A stretch of 64,000 nucleotides of DNA from Dehalococcoidia bacterium (GCA_021731085.1 JAKFYB010000025.1:44679-108678); one strand, 5' to 3'. Counted from the stretch's first letter, positions 17,201 to 26,542 are shown. Notes: a model not told the origin generated them from the sequence alone. Program-made: numbers and translations.

Positions 17201-18017
17201 AGACGCCGGCGCCCCTGCGCCCGAGGACGTGCCTGCGGCCGTAGCCGTCGATGCCTACGTCCCAAATAACGGTGAGCCACCAGCATGGCTGCGCTCCGAC
17301 GATGAAGAGGCCGGCGACCTACCGCCCGTGCGCGGAGGATCAGCAGTCGATGTCGCCGACCTGCGTGACCGCATCTCCGAACTGCGCGGCCAGATCCGCG
17401 GCCTCGGCCCCATCAACGAAGAAGCCGCCTCCGAGTATGGCGAGAGCCGCGAGCGCTTCGACTACCTCTCTGCCCAACTCGTGGATCTCGGTGAAGCGGA
17501 AGGCCAGCTGCAGGACGCGATCGTTGAACTCGACAAGGAGATCAACGATAAGTTCAAGGTCACCTTCAAGCTCGTGAACAGCGAGTTCGAGCGCTACTTC
17601 AGCGCCTTCTTCCGCGGCGGCACCGCCCGCCTCGAACTCACGGAAGCCGACGAGGACGGCCTGCCCGGCATCGATATCGTGGCTCAACCGCCGGGCAAGA
17701 AGCTCGGCTCCCTCGCCCTTCTCTCCGGTGGCGAGCGTTCGCTGACAGCCGTAGCGCTGCTCTTCGCGCTGCTGCAGGCGAACCCGTCGCCCATCTGTGT
17801 GCTTGATGAGGTCGACGCCGCTCTCGACGAAGCCAACGTCGGACGCTTCGTCGAAGAACTGCGCGCCCTCTCGGTGAAGACGCAGTTCATCATCATCACC
17901 CATAACCGCCGCACCATTGAGAACGCCGACACCATCTACGGCGTCAGCATGGGCGCCGACAGCGTCTCCCGCATCCTCGGCCTCCAACTCGACCAGGTCC
18001 ACATCGACGAAACGTAA
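14286..18017 (+). CDS. smc: chromosome segregation ATPase SMC
   Basis: A full-length 1243-residue SMC. N-terminal ATPase lobe with Walker A GPNGCGKTN (about 32-40), long coiled coils rich in Glu, Gln, Arg and Ala, a hinge domain around residues 515-665, a second coiled coil, and the C-terminal lobe with signature LLSGGERS (near 1147) and Walker B VLDEVDAALDE. It would form the condensin ring with ScpA/ScpB (not in this window) and compact newly replicated origins. The GTG start lies inside rnc, giving translational coupling. rnc-smc-ftsY is the order in many Gram-positive bacteria. Confidence 0.96.
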   Translation: MYLKRLDVHGFKSFANKTQMQFTPGVTCIIGPNGCGKTNVADSIRWVLGEHSSRNLRARKTEDVIFAGSDKRAPLGVAEVSIALDNSKHWLPIEFDEVVVSRRAYRSGDNEYLINGSKVRLKDVVELFMRAQVGQNSYAFMGQGMVEQVLSLRPEDRRALIEEAADVRIYRQKLDDAQKKLKETRENVDRVRMLVREIEPRINQLERQAGRAVKYRELTQELAAALHVYYEHQWREVNDQVLAAITTHDQRSEQFTQMQAGAQTLTDGLTQLREAIDERKEEIAEREGKLRNFEDYVRDLERRVALDTERSTTLAARTQELAGEIATLETDLAAQQAQATVTDTSQRESELAALREDLAAKRAQLESVEQQVAELQRSAMTHEQEAARALVAAEDLTRRIAEVDETIARLRTERDDAVEQRQRTENTAADQRASLAELQQEVTAASTQLERLQSERQRESDLITMQREQQRSAETQVRELRGAVEKAAARLEVMEELELQPQAPDAGIRAVLEAGGLEPRELTSPDIELNGVIGRVGQIMRVPSGLERAIEAALAENLHAIVFSRESDMQQAVNMLVANDYGRAMMYALDAFHEQRPLHLIKERGIIGVASGMVRCEGRYRKLVDTLLGRTVVVENIDVARRYVRRGLAGAVATLDGILVRPIGSVAAGASSTIRTAMAYQRDTGDLPEELARLRPELERQEALIAESTQRISESETYVQELTAEVERARDHKSALDTRLASATAQAEASAARTTAFSTNIEKLEREITALQTNRETHEMQVAARTQSATDASAKEQQERTQLASVEQQRSPLLAEVGELAAQVAHLDGELRAERSATEGERLALERLQRTLAQKQEQRDATDTDAQSITSRLAADQRELDAKNVELVAIRADLEPARQEMAQLESRERSMSAQLAESNEKLRSAERALIDAEADVRIRRDELETLKTTLQAEGFVATPEGEVQRLPEPVNEDAGAPAPEDVPAAVAVDAYVPNNGEPPAWLRSDDEEAGDLPPVRGGSAVDVADLRDRISELRGQIRGLGPINEEAASEYGESRERFDYLSAQLVDLGEAEGQLQDAIVELDKEINDKFKVTFKLVNSEFERYFSAFFRGGTARLELTEADEDGLPGIDIVAQPPGKKLGSLALLSGGERSLTAVALLFALLQANPSPICVLDEVDAALDEANVGRFVEELRALSVKTQFIIITHNRRTIENADTIYGVSMGADSVSRILGLQLDQVHIDET

Positions 18018-18148
18018 GAGGTGGCTCAAACGGCCGTGGCTATGGAGTGACGATGGATTACAGCCACCCTCCGTCGGCGCACCCGATCCCGCCGCCCTTA
18101 CCAAACCTTCAACCTGCGCCCGCGAGCCGCTAGAATACCGCCGACGAC

Positions 18149-18165
18149 AAGGAGGTCCCCCGCTG
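18149..18165 (+). promoter_or_regulatory. ribosome binding site with CTG start for ftsY
   Basis: AAGGAGGT (18149-18156) is fully complementary to the 16S rRNA 3' end and is followed after six bases by CTG at 18163. No ATG, GTG or TTG lies at a useful distance in the frame, so CUG appears to be the initiator. A possible -10 (TAGAAT, 18131-18136) just upstream may give ftsY its own start of transcription, with only a poor -35. Confidence 0.6.
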
Positions 18166-19116
18166 CTCCGCATCTTCAAACGCACCAAGGAAACTGACGA
18201 GAAGACCGAGCAGGCGCTCGAACGCACCCGTAAGGGATGGTTCAGCAACATCTCCGGCCTTTTCGACCGCGGCAAGATCGACGACGAGATCTGGGAGGAG
18301 CTCGAAGAGCTCCTCATTGGCGCCGACACCGGGGTCAACACCACGCAGAAGATCCTCACCGACATCCAGCTCCGCGTTGAGAAGGAAAAGATCAAGGAAT
18401 CGATCGCCGTCCGCGATCTCCTCAAGGAAGAGCTCGTTGCCATCCTCCAGACCGGCACGGAGAAAGGCCGCATTTGGGGCGACCAGGGTCCAACGCCCGA
18501 GTCGCGCCCTGATGTCATCCTCATCGTCGGCGTAAACGGCACTGGCAAGACGACCAGTGTCGCCAAACTTGCGCAGGCCTACCGCGAAGAAGGCGATAGC
18601 GTCGTTGTCGCCGCTGCAGACACGTTCCGCGCCGCTGCCATCGAGCAACTCAAGTCGTGGGGCGAGGTCGTCGGCGCCGACGTCATCGCCCACAAGCAGG
18701 GCGCCGACCCCGGCGCCGTCGTCTTTGATGCACTCACCGCGGCCGAAAGCCGCAACGCCGACGTGCTCCTCATCGACACCGCCGGACGGCTCCACACGAA
18801 GTTCAACCTCATGGAGGAACTCGGCAAGATCAACCGCGTCATCGAACGCAAGGTCCCCGAAGGCCCTGACGAAGTCATGCTCGTCCTCGACTCCACCACC
18901 GGCCAGAACGCTATGGTCCAGGCGAAAGCCTTCGCCGAGGTCGTCCCCATTACAGCCCTCTGTCTCACGAAGCTCGATGGCACGTCCAAGGGCGGCATCG
19001 TCTTCGCCGTCGCCGACCAGCTCGAGATTCCCGTTCGCTTCATCGGCACTGGCGAAAAGCCCGAAGACCTCACGCCGTTCGACGCTGTGGAGTTCGTCGA
19101 TGCGCTCTTCGCCTGA
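18163..19116 (+). CDS. ftsY: signal recognition particle receptor FtsY
   Basis: SRP receptor GTPase that docks the SRP-ribosome complex at the membrane. From the CTG start it has 317 residues: N domain helices (KGWFSNISGLFDRGKIDDE), then the G domain with G1 GVNGTGKTTSVAKLA near 126, DTFRAAAIEQL, G3 DTAGRLHTK near 205, and TKLDGTSKGG near 270. The acidic A domain of E. coli FtsY is absent, as in many Gram-positive and Chloroflexota forms. A longer frame from 17917 would overlap smc by 100 bases with no FtsY character and is rejected. Its RNA partner ffs lies at 2.5 kb. Confidence 0.95.
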   Translation: MLRIFKRTKETDEKTEQALERTRKGWFSNISGLFDRGKIDDEIWEELEELLIGADTGVNTTQKILTDIQLRVEKEKIKESIAVRDLLKEELVAILQTGTEKGRIWGDQGPTPESRPDVILIVGVNGTGKTTSVAKLAQAYREEGDSVVVAAADTFRAAAIEQLKSWGEVVGADVIAHKQGADPGAVVFDALTAAESRNADVLLIDTAGRLHTKFNLMEELGKINRVIERKVPEGPDEVMLVLDSTTGQNAMVQAKAFAEVVPITALCLTKLDGTSKGGIVFAVADQLEIPVRFIGTGEKPEDLTPFDAVEFVDALFA

Positions 19117-19164
19117 ACCCCGGAACGCCCGACAGACGAATCTGACGGCACCCCGCGTCGCATC

Positions 19165-19185
19165 GATTCGAATCCCGTTCGAATC
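19165..19185. promoter_or_regulatory. 8-bp inverted repeat, operator-like
   Basis: GATTCGAA and TTCGAATC are perfect 8-bp arms around five bases. It lies in the 126-base gap between ftsY and the DUF2298 gene. It may be a regulator site for the latter or simply an RNA hairpin. Confidence 0.35.
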
Positions 19186-19206
19186 TGGAATCGTACTGTT
19201 GATAGG

Positions 19207-19227
19207 CGCGCCCTCATCGGCGCGTTT
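19207..19227 (+). terminator. weak intrinsic terminator after ftsY
   Basis: CGCGCC and GGCGCG form a 6-bp stem with a six-base loop followed by TTTGTG. Stem is short, T-run interrupted. Confidence 0.4.
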
Positions 19228-19242
19228 GTGTTGTAGGACAAT

Positions 19243-21810
19243 ATGAGCGAGACACTCCGCTGGTGGTTCACCCTTACAGCGATCGGCATCCTTATGCTGC
19301 CGCTCTGCCTCGCCATGCTCCGCCGCCTCCCCGACCGTGGCTACACGCTCTCAAAGCCCTTCGGCCTGCTCGTCCTCGGCTACGTCTTCTGGCTCCTCAA
19401 CAGCTTCAAGATTCTCCCGAACAGTGCCGCAGGCATCGTGCTGGCTCTCCTCCCACTGGTCGCATTGTCCGCCTGGTTCGCCTACCGCGAGCGCGACGAA
19501 CTGCAGCAATGGTTCCACGATCACTGGCAGTTCATCGCAGGCGTCGAAGCACTGTTCTTCATCGCCTTCATCACGGCCGTCTGGCTCCGTTCGACCGTTG
19601 GCGACATCGCCGGCACCGAACAGCCGATGGACCTGATGTTCCTCAACTCGACAATGCAAGCAGACAGCTTTCCTCCGAAGGATCCGTGGCTATCTGGCCA
19701 CACCGTCGCCTACTACTACTTCGGCTATCTCCTCGTCGGCATGCTCGCCCAGCTCACGTCCGTCCCCGGCGACGCCGCATACAACATCGGCCTCGGCATG
19801 ATCGCGTCGATGGCCTTCGTCGGCGGCGCCGGCATCGTTTACAACCTCGTCGCCATGCGCGAATCCGCAATCGCCCGTGACGGAGGCGCGCCACGACCAC
19901 CGCGTGCCGTCCAGCAGCAGCAGCCCAAGCCGCCCAAACCACCGCGTCAGAGCCGCCGCAAAGTCGCAGATGGAGAAGCCGGCGCGCTCACACCCGGAAA
20001 CGTGTCCATGGGCGGCTTCAACTGGCGGCCGCCTGTCTTCGGCCTCCTCGGCGGCCTCATGCTCGTCGCGATGGGCAACCTTGTCTACGTGCTCGTCTTC
20101 GCGTCTGCATATGGTATCGGCGGTGAAGGCTTCTACTCATGGCTCGCCATCGATGGCCTCAGCGCGAACGAACCACGTTTCGGCCAGTGGTATCCCGCCG
20201 AGAGCTACCAGTTCTTCGGCTCGACGCGGATCTTCTCGCTCGACGACGCTGGCTTCTACGTCATCACTGAGTTCCCGATGTTCAGCTTTATCCTCGGCGA
20301 CCTCCACCCGCACGTGATGGCCCTGCCCTTCGTACTCGTCGTCGTCGGCCTCGCGTTGTCGCTCTTCCGCAGCCAGCAGCCGCTCGACATCACCTTCTGG
20401 CTCGAACGTCCGCTTCTGCTGCTCGTCTCTGGCGTCATGCTCGGTGGGTTAATCTTCATCAACACTTGGGACGTCGCGACGATGAGCATCGTCATCCTCG
20501 CCGCCGTGTTCGTCAGCAACTTCACGCGCGTCCACCGCATCACGGGAGACCTCTTCATCCAGGTCGCGACCTTTGCGATCCCGCTCGTGTTGCTCGCGTT
20601 CTTCTTCTACCTGCCGTTTGTACTGTCGATCTCAGGAAACTCTCAGGTCGACGGCATCGGCGCCATCGTCACAAACGACGGTCTCACGCGCGCAGGCACC
20701 CGACCGGAGCACATGTTCATCTTCTGGGCGCCGCTGCTCGTCGTCGTCATGCCCTTCGTGCTCGCGCGCCTGCTACCGATGCGCCAGCGCATCACCCGCT
20801 CCATGGCCCTCGTCTCCATCGCGCCAGCCTTCATCGTCCTGCTGGCGTGGGTGCTCGTCTTCTTCATCCAGAAGGCCGGCTTCCTCGGCTTCATCTTCCC
20901 TGAGGAAAACCTCCGAGAAGGCGCCGGCAGCATCATCAACCAGATCACCGACCGCGGCACCGACTGGCTCACCTTCGCTTTTATCGCTGCCTGTCTCGCC
21001 GCCGCCGTCCTCGGCCTTTGCTTAGAACTCACTGCCAACGACGACCGCGACGAACGCGAGCCAGCCCTCTTCGCCCTTGTCCTCGCGGCCGTCGCCCTAT
21101 TCCTCATCCTCGGCTGCGAATTCTTCTTTGTCGGCGATGTCTTCACGTCTCGCATGAACACCGTCTTCAAGCTCTACTATCAGGCGTGGCTCCTGCTCGC
21201 GATGGCCGGCGGCTTCTCCCTCTATTACCTCGCCGCCACGTGGCGCGTTGCCTTCCCGGAGGCCCGCCCCCTGCGCATCGCTTGGACCGCGGCCGCCGTC
21301 CTCGTGCTCGCCGGCGCCGCCCTCTACCCCATCGCTGCATCCCTGAACCGCGCCCGGCCGTACAACGATGGAGGGCTAATCGTCATCGGAGGCTCTCTGC
21401 ACGGCATCGGAAACAAGAATCCGGACGAACTCGCCGCCATCGCCTGGCTCAACGACCGCGCGAAAGGCCAGGATTTCGTGATCGCGGAGGCATGGGACAA
21501 CGATTACTCGGAAGGCGGACGAATCTCGATGGCCACCGGCCTGCCGACGATCCTCGGCTGGATCGGCCACGAGAATCAGTGGCGGGACGGCGCCTGTAAG
21601 CCCTGCGAAGGACGTCAGCAAGCGGTCGAGACCATCTACACCAGCACTGACCCGAACATAACGCGCCAGATTCTCGACCAGTACGGCGTAACGTATGTCT
21701 ATGTCGGGCCATTGGAAATGAGTAAGTACAGCAGCATGCCCGACTTCTCGCAGATTCTCGGCCAACCTGTATTCAATTCCGGGTTGGTTACCATATACCG
21801 GGCTCAATAG
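19243..21810 (+). CDS. DUF2298 / Chlor_Arch_YYY large membrane protein, putative glycosyltransferase
   Basis: An 855-residue polytopic protein with many hydrophobic helices, an early loop with QPMDLMFLNS, PKDPWLSGHTVAYYYFGYL and later EFPMFSFILGDLHPHVMALPF. The Asp/His-containing first outer loop and the acidic motif after the helices resemble GT-C glycosyltransferases that use polyprenyl-linked sugars. A proline/basic insert (about 212-245) interrupts the membrane part. Families of this type are known almost only in Chloroflexota and Archaea. The C-terminal 130 residues are soluble and probably extracytoplasmic. Immediately followed by the Agl23-type gene, with which it likely acts. Confidence 0.75.
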   Translation: MSETLRWWFTLTAIGILMLPLCLAMLRRLPDRGYTLSKPFGLLVLGYVFWLLNSFKILPNSAAGIVLALLPLVALSAWFAYRERDELQQWFHDHWQFIAGVEALFFIAFITAVWLRSTVGDIAGTEQPMDLMFLNSTMQADSFPPKDPWLSGHTVAYYYFGYLLVGMLAQLTSVPGDAAYNIGLGMIASMAFVGGAGIVYNLVAMRESAIARDGGAPRPPRAVQQQQPKPPKPPRQSRRKVADGEAGALTPGNVSMGGFNWRPPVFGLLGGLMLVAMGNLVYVLVFASAYGIGGEGFYSWLAIDGLSANEPRFGQWYPAESYQFFGSTRIFSLDDAGFYVITEFPMFSFILGDLHPHVMALPFVLVVVGLALSLFRSQQPLDITFWLERPLLLLVSGVMLGGLIFINTWDVATMSIVILAAVFVSNFTRVHRITGDLFIQVATFAIPLVLLAFFFYLPFVLSISGNSQVDGIGAIVTNDGLTRAGTRPEHMFIFWAPLLVVVMPFVLARLLPMRQRITRSMALVSIAPAFIVLLAWVLVFFIQKAGFLGFIFPEENLREGAGSIINQITDRGTDWLTFAFIAACLAAAVLGLCLELTANDDRDEREPALFALVLAAVALFLILGCEFFFVGDVFTSRMNTVFKLYYQAWLLLAMAGGFSLYYLAATWRVAFPEARPLRIAWTAAAVLVLAGAALYPIAASLNRARPYNDGGLIVIGGSLHGIGNKNPDELAAIAWLNDRAKGQDFVIAEAWDNDYSEGGRISMATGLPTILGWIGHENQWRDGACKPCEGRQQAVETIYTSTDPNITRQILDQYGVTYVYVGPLEMSKYSSMPDFSQILGQPVFNSGLVTIYRAQ

Positions 21811-21855
21811 TTGACGAACGGCGAATCAATACTTGACAAGGTGAGGTCCCACCAG

Positions 21856-24800
21856 ATGAGCGCACAGGAAGAAAACGTTCCATATCAGGGCACCACAGGC
21901 GATCGCCTCAAGGCGTTCACCTCCAACACCGACCTGAAGGACACGATCGCCGCGGCCGCTACCAAGTATTGGGAGGCGGCCACCTACGGATTCCTCCTGA
22001 TCGCCGCCATCATCCTGCGCTTCTACAACCTCGGCGAGCGCGCCATGCACCATGACGAGAGTCTGCACGGCTACTTCGGCTATGGATTCACGAAGGGCCT
22101 CGAGGATTTCTTTACATTCGGCACGCTGAACAACGACGGCTACAAGCACGTGCCATTCATGCACGGACCCTTCCAGTTCATCGCCAGTGGCTTTATCCAG
22201 TGGATCTTCGGCGACGGCGACTACCAGGCGCGCATCCTCGCGGCGACAATGGGGACGGCGCTGGTCATCATGCCCGTCCTCCTCCGCAAGCAGCTCGGCA
22301 CGCTGGGCGCGATCTTTGTCGCCGCCTTCATCTGCTTCTCGCCAACGCTCACCTACTACAGCCGCTTCACCCGCGAAGACATCTACACCGCGTTCTGGAC
22401 ATTCGGGATCGTCATCTTCGCCTGGCGCTACATGCGCGACCAGAAAAGCATTTCGCTTTACCTGCTCGCGGGCTTCATGGCTGGCTTGTTCCTGACGAAG
22501 GAAACGAGCTACATGACGGTCGGCGCGTTCATCTTCTTCTTCAACTTCCTCACCGCCTGCTGGTTTACGAACAAGCTCAAAGCCAAAAACCCTGCGATGC
22601 CGCAGTGGCAGCACGTCGGCCTCACTGTCATCCTCAGCCTGGTCTTCCCTGCGCTTTGGGCGTTCATCTTCGGCTGGGTGTTCTTCGAGAAGTTCCGCGA
22701 GCGCTATGACATGGACGAGATGCCGCCCGAGGCAAACATCCTCGTCGTGATGGCCTCGCTCGCGCTTCCAATGTACGCCGCGGGCGTCCAGCTCGTCTTC
22801 GGTGAAACCTGGCGCAACCGCGCGGAAGAGGGCCTCAACCGCCACGTCCATCCCGACGAATTCGCCGTCGCGATGATCGCCATCTTCGGGCTCATGGGCC
22901 TTGGCGCCGCAATCGGCCTCCTCTGGAAGCCAAAGGTCTGGGCGATCGCCGCCGCCGCCTTCTGGGTGCCCTACTTCCTCCTTTCCACGACATTCTTCTC
23001 GAACATGGACGGCCTCCAGCCCGACGGCTTTTTCTCCGTCGTTTGGGGTTCCCTCGACTACTGGATCAGCCAGCAGGACGTGCGCCGCGGCAACCAGCCC
23101 GACCACTATTACTTCATCACGATCCCCGTGTATGAATTCCTGCCGCTCATTCTCTCGTTCGCCGCCGCCGCCTACTACTGGTATCGCGGCAACGTACGCA
23201 ATCTCATGATCGCGGGTGGCCTGGTCGCTGCGATCCTCGTCCTTCTTGCGTTGCCCGCCGGAATCTACGTCGAGAAGGTGTCCGTCGTCCACGTCATCCT
23301 GCCGTTCACACTCATCCTCATCGCCGTGCTGAGCTTCGGCACCGATAACTTCACGAAGTTCCTGATGTTCTGGCTCGTCATCACTTCGTTCGCGCTCACC
23401 GTCGCCGGCGAGAAGATGCCGTGGCTCAACGTCCACATTGCACTCCCACTCGCCGTCCTCGCCGGCAAATTCATCGGCGATGTCATCGAGCGCAGCGATC
23501 TCCGTGAAGACCTGCCGGCCTTCGACCGCATTGCACCCTTCTTCTATGCTGCTGCGGCGTCGGGGCTAGCAGTCCTTGTCTTCGTCCTCGTCGGACCGAA
23601 GTCACTCGCCAGCATCGGCGGTTGGCTGCTTGCCATCGTTGCTGCTGCCGCCGTCTACTGGGCCTACACCGCTTACAGCCGCAAGACGGCCATTCAGGTC
23701 GCCATGGTCGGCTTCGTTGCCGCCATGACCGTCTTCACGATGCGAGCGACCGTGCTCGCCTCTTGGGGCCACCCCAACAACATCTACACCGGTGAGGTCG
23801 CCACGCGTGACTACGGCGAAGTGCCGATCGAACTCCTCGTCTACACCCAGACCTCGGGCGACATTCCGGTGCTCGTGAAGGAGATCGAAAAGGCTGCTCG
23901 CGAATCCGGACAAGGCGAGAACATCCCGATCGTCATCGACAGCGCCGACGGCTTCACATGGCCGTGGGCGTGGTACCTCCGCGATTCGAAGTTCAAGAAC
24001 GTCACGTACACGACGATCGACGCGCCGTACACCCCTCCTGCCGGCGCCATTGTCTTTGCGACCCGCGACGCCGCCACTCAGGTGCAGACGGGTGATCTCT
24101 ACAACGAAGGCATCCCGTACCACCACCGCCGCTGGTTCCCGGAGGAATACCGCGGCAAGGACGGCAAGTACACGACGCAAGACTTCTACAGCGATCTCTT
24201 CACACCCAGCGTCGTCATCGACAACTGGCTCAACTACTGGATCCGCCGCACGCCGCCAGCCGAACTCGGCGCTGTAGACGGTGTCGCGTTCTTCCCGCGA
24301 GAATTTGATGTGTCACCGCCACCGGCTGCCGAAACCTCTCGCACCGAGGGAACGCAGCTCATCATCGGTGGCACTGGAACACGCCAGGCGCAGCTCAGCG
24401 GCCCGTCCGGCACCTTTCTTGATGTGGACGGCAACTTGTGGGTCGCCGACACGAACAACAACCGCGTCCAGAAGTACGACAGCGCCGGCACGTTTGCGCT
24501 CGCAATCGGCGGTTTCGGTTCGCCGACGCAGTTGAACCAGCCGTGGTCGCTCGTCGTCGCCGATGATGGCACCATCTTCATCGCCGACACCTGGAACCAC
24601 CGCATCATGAAGTTCAACAGTGCCGGCGAGGAGCTCGCGACGTGGGGCGCTGGTGGCCAGACTACGGCCGAAGACAATGACCCCATGAAGCTCTTTGGCC
24701 CGCGTGATATCGCACTGTCACCCGACGGGAACGTGCTCATCACTGACACCGGCAATAACCGCGTCATCGAGTACACGGCAAACGGTGAGTTCGTCCGCCA

Positions 24801-25224
24801 GTACGGCAAGAAGGGTTCGTCCGGCGCGCCCGACGAACTTAGCGAACCGGTCGGCATCCTCGTCGCAGACAACGGCGACGTCTACATCGGCGACTTCTGG
24901 AACAAACGCATCCTCATCCTCGACAACCAACTCGTCTTCAAGAGCGAGATCGCCGTCGAAGAGTGGGGCAGCCAGCAGGTCACGGAGCGCGCCTACATGG
25001 TGCTCCTCGATGATGGCCGGCTCCTCGTCACTGACCCAACCAACGGCAAGATCCTCACGATCGGTGCCGCTGGCTCGCGGCTCGGTAGCTATGACGTTGG
25101 CACCGAATCCGGAGCCACCGGCGTGCGCCCAATCGGCATCTCCACCGACGGCACAAACGTCCTCGTCGCCGACTCGATAGGGAACGTCATCAGACGCATA
25201 CCGCTGAGTGAAGTATCAAAGTGA
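21856..25224 (+). CDS. Agl23-type (TIGR03663) membrane glycosylation protein fused to NHL repeats
   Basis: About 1122 residues. The first ~650 are polytopic, beginning with RFYNLGERAMHHDESLHGYFG, a GT-39/PMT-like first loop with acidic DES, then SRFTREDIYTAFW in a second loop. The C-terminal ~290 residues (from about 24360) form NHL-type beta-propeller repeats with LWVADTNNNRVQKYD, IFIADTWNHRIMKF, VLITDTGNNRVIEY and VYIGDFWNKRILIL, a domain that in other proteins binds partners or glycans. I use ATG 21856 (GAGG upstream); a TTG at 21811 directly after the previous stop would add 15 residues. The Agl23 family is linked to flippase activity in archaeal N-glycosylation. A terminator follows. Confidence 0.8.
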   Translation: MSAQEENVPYQGTTGDRLKAFTSNTDLKDTIAAAATKYWEAATYGFLLIAAIILRFYNLGERAMHHDESLHGYFGYGFTKGLEDFFTFGTLNNDGYKHVPFMHGPFQFIASGFIQWIFGDGDYQARILAATMGTALVIMPVLLRKQLGTLGAIFVAAFICFSPTLTYYSRFTREDIYTAFWTFGIVIFAWRYMRDQKSISLYLLAGFMAGLFLTKETSYMTVGAFIFFFNFLTACWFTNKLKAKNPAMPQWQHVGLTVILSLVFPALWAFIFGWVFFEKFRERYDMDEMPPEANILVVMASLALPMYAAGVQLVFGETWRNRAEEGLNRHVHPDEFAVAMIAIFGLMGLGAAIGLLWKPKVWAIAAAAFWVPYFLLSTTFFSNMDGLQPDGFFSVVWGSLDYWISQQDVRRGNQPDHYYFITIPVYEFLPLILSFAAAAYYWYRGNVRNLMIAGGLVAAILVLLALPAGIYVEKVSVVHVILPFTLILIAVLSFGTDNFTKFLMFWLVITSFALTVAGEKMPWLNVHIALPLAVLAGKFIGDVIERSDLREDLPAFDRIAPFFYAAAASGLAVLVFVLVGPKSLASIGGWLLAIVAAAAVYWAYTAYSRKTAIQVAMVGFVAAMTVFTMRATVLASWGHPNNIYTGEVATRDYGEVPIELLVYTQTSGDIPVLVKEIEKAARESGQGENIPIVIDSADGFTWPWAWYLRDSKFKNVTYTTIDAPYTPPAGAIVFATRDAATQVQTGDLYNEGIPYHHRRWFPEEYRGKDGKYTTQDFYSDLFTPSVVIDNWLNYWIRRTPPAELGAVDGVAFFPREFDVSPPPAAETSRTEGTQLIIGGTGTRQAQLSGPSGTFLDVDGNLWVADTNNNRVQKYDSAGTFALAIGGFGSPTQLNQPWSLVVADDGTIFIADTWNHRIMKFNSAGEELATWGAGGQTTAEDNDPMKLFGPRDIALSPDGNVLITDTGNNRVIEYTANGEFVRQYGKKGSSGAPDELSEPVGILVADNGDVYIGDFWNKRILILDNQLVFKSEIAVEEWGSQQVTERAYMVLLDDGRLLVTDPTNGKILTIGAAGSRLGSYDVGTESGATGVRPIGISTDGTNVLVADSIGNVIRRIPLSEVSK

Positions 25225-25231
25225 CATAAGA

Positions 25232-25260
25232 GTGTGGGCGGGAACACATCCCGCCCACAC
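25232..25260 (+). terminator. intrinsic terminator after the Agl23-type gene
   Basis: Perfect 11-bp stem GTGTGGGCGGG / CCCGCCCACAC with a seven-base loop starting eight bases after the stop codon. The following CGTTTATG is only moderately T-rich. Confidence 0.7.
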
Positions 25261-25417
25261 CGTTTATGCTGTACCCGTAAGGTGATGCGGCGATAGGGGA
25301 TAGGCGTAGGAAGCGTGCCTCGCCCAATACCCCCGGTGCCGCCTTTTGCCGACCATAGACAGGAAACCCTCGCTCGCTTCAGCCCTTGTTGAAGCGAGCT
25401 TCCACGGAGAGTCGTTC

Positions 25418-26542
25418 TTGCTCAAGAGCCGCGGGTTCTGGATTGGTATCGCCGTCAGCCTGGTCTTCATCGGGCTGTTCGTGTTCGATATCCCAGGGTC
25501 GATTCGAGAGGGGACGCTTAAGCGCGACGTCAATTTCGGCGAGGTTCGTCAGGCGTTCGAGCAGGCCAACTACTGGTGGGTACTCGCCTCTCTACCGGTG
25601 TACTTCGCCGGCCTCTGGATGCGTACCATCCGCTGGCAGTACCTGATGCGGCCAGTCAAGCAGGTTTCCGCCGCTCGCCTCTACCCCGTCGTCATCGTCG
25701 GCCTGATGGCCAACAACCTCCTTCCCGCCCGAACCGGCGAGCTCGTCAGGGCCTACGTCGTCGGTGTGCGCGAGAAAATCAGCAAGAGCTCAGCGCTCGG
25801 GACGATCGCCGTCGATCGCCTGTTTGACGGGCTTACGCTCGTGCCCATGCTGTTCCTCGTGGCCCTGTTCGCGGGAGAAGAGGTTTCGTTCCCCGTCGGC
25901 GGCCGGGACCTGAGCATCGCCGGCCTCGCTGGCCTCATGACGGTGCTATTCGGGATCGCACTTGCGATCCTGCTTACTCTCGTGTTCTGGCAACCGGCCC
26001 GCGGCGGGCTTCACCGTCTCGTACACAAGTTCGCGCCGGGCAGCCTCAAGCCCAAGGTCGAAGAAGTACTGCAATCATTCTTCGTTGGGCTTGAGTCCCT
26101 GCGCAGTCCGGTTGATCTCGCTGTCGCATGGACGATGTCCGTCATCTCATGGTCGCTCGAAGCAACCATGTACTACCTCATCGCCAAGGGCTTTGGCATC
26201 GACGAGCCGTTTTACGTGTTTCTCCTCGTCTGCGCCGCGGCAAACCTCGCGATCGCCGTCGTTGCCTCGCAGGGCGGTGTCGGCCCCTTTGAGCTCGTCG
26301 TCTCGAACACACTCGTAGCCTTCGGTGTTGCGAAGGAGCTCGGTGACGCGTACGCCATAGGCCTCCACGCAGTCCTCCTCTTTCCGATCATCATCCTCGG
26401 CCTCTACCTCATGTGGAACATGAAGCTCACCTTCGGCGATATGCTCAAGAGCAGCGAGAAAGAAACCGATACAGTGTCGGCGGCCGACGCCGACGGCCGG
26501 CCGCTTCCACCCAACGCCGCAATCAAACCGGAGCAAGCGTGA
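25418..26542 (+). CDS. lysylphosphatidylglycerol synthase TM-domain (AglD/flippase-like) protein
   Basis: About 374 residues with eight or so membrane segments and the family's RTIRWQYLMRP, LMANNLLPARTGELVRAYV, GTIAVDRLFDGL and a later SQGGVGPFELVVSNTL (PF03706). Related proteins are the flippase part of MprF and archaeal AglD, involved in moving lipids or lipid-linked sugars. I choose TTG 25418 because GGAGAG stands six bases before it and the protein then begins just before the first helix; a TTG at 25346 lacks a ribosome site. Ends GTGA-overlapping with the oxidoreductase gene. Confidence 0.82.
   Translation: MLKSRGFWIGIAVSLVFIGLFVFDIPGSIREGTLKRDVNFGEVRQAFEQANYWWVLASLPVYFAGLWMRTIRWQYLMRPVKQVSAARLYPVVIVGLMANNLLPARTGELVRAYVVGVREKISKSSALGTIAVDRLFDGLTLVPMLFLVALFAGEEVSFPVGGRDLSIAGLAGLMTVLFGIALAILLTLVFWQPARGGLHRLVHKFAPGSLKPKVEEVLQSFFVGLESLRSPVDLAVAWTMSVISWSLEATMYYLIAKGFGIDEPFYVFLLVCAAANLAIAVVASQGGVGPFELVVSNTLVAFGVAKELGDAYAIGLHAVLLFPIIILGLYLMWNMKLTFGDMLKSSEKETDTVSAADADGRPLPPNAAIKPEQA

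Noticed and set aside
21826..23436. 536-codon open frame on the minus strand opposite the Agl23-type gene
   Set aside because: Antisense to a gene with clear membrane and NHL features; the translated sequence is Glu/Asp/His/Arg-rich nonsense typical of GC-rich shadow frames.
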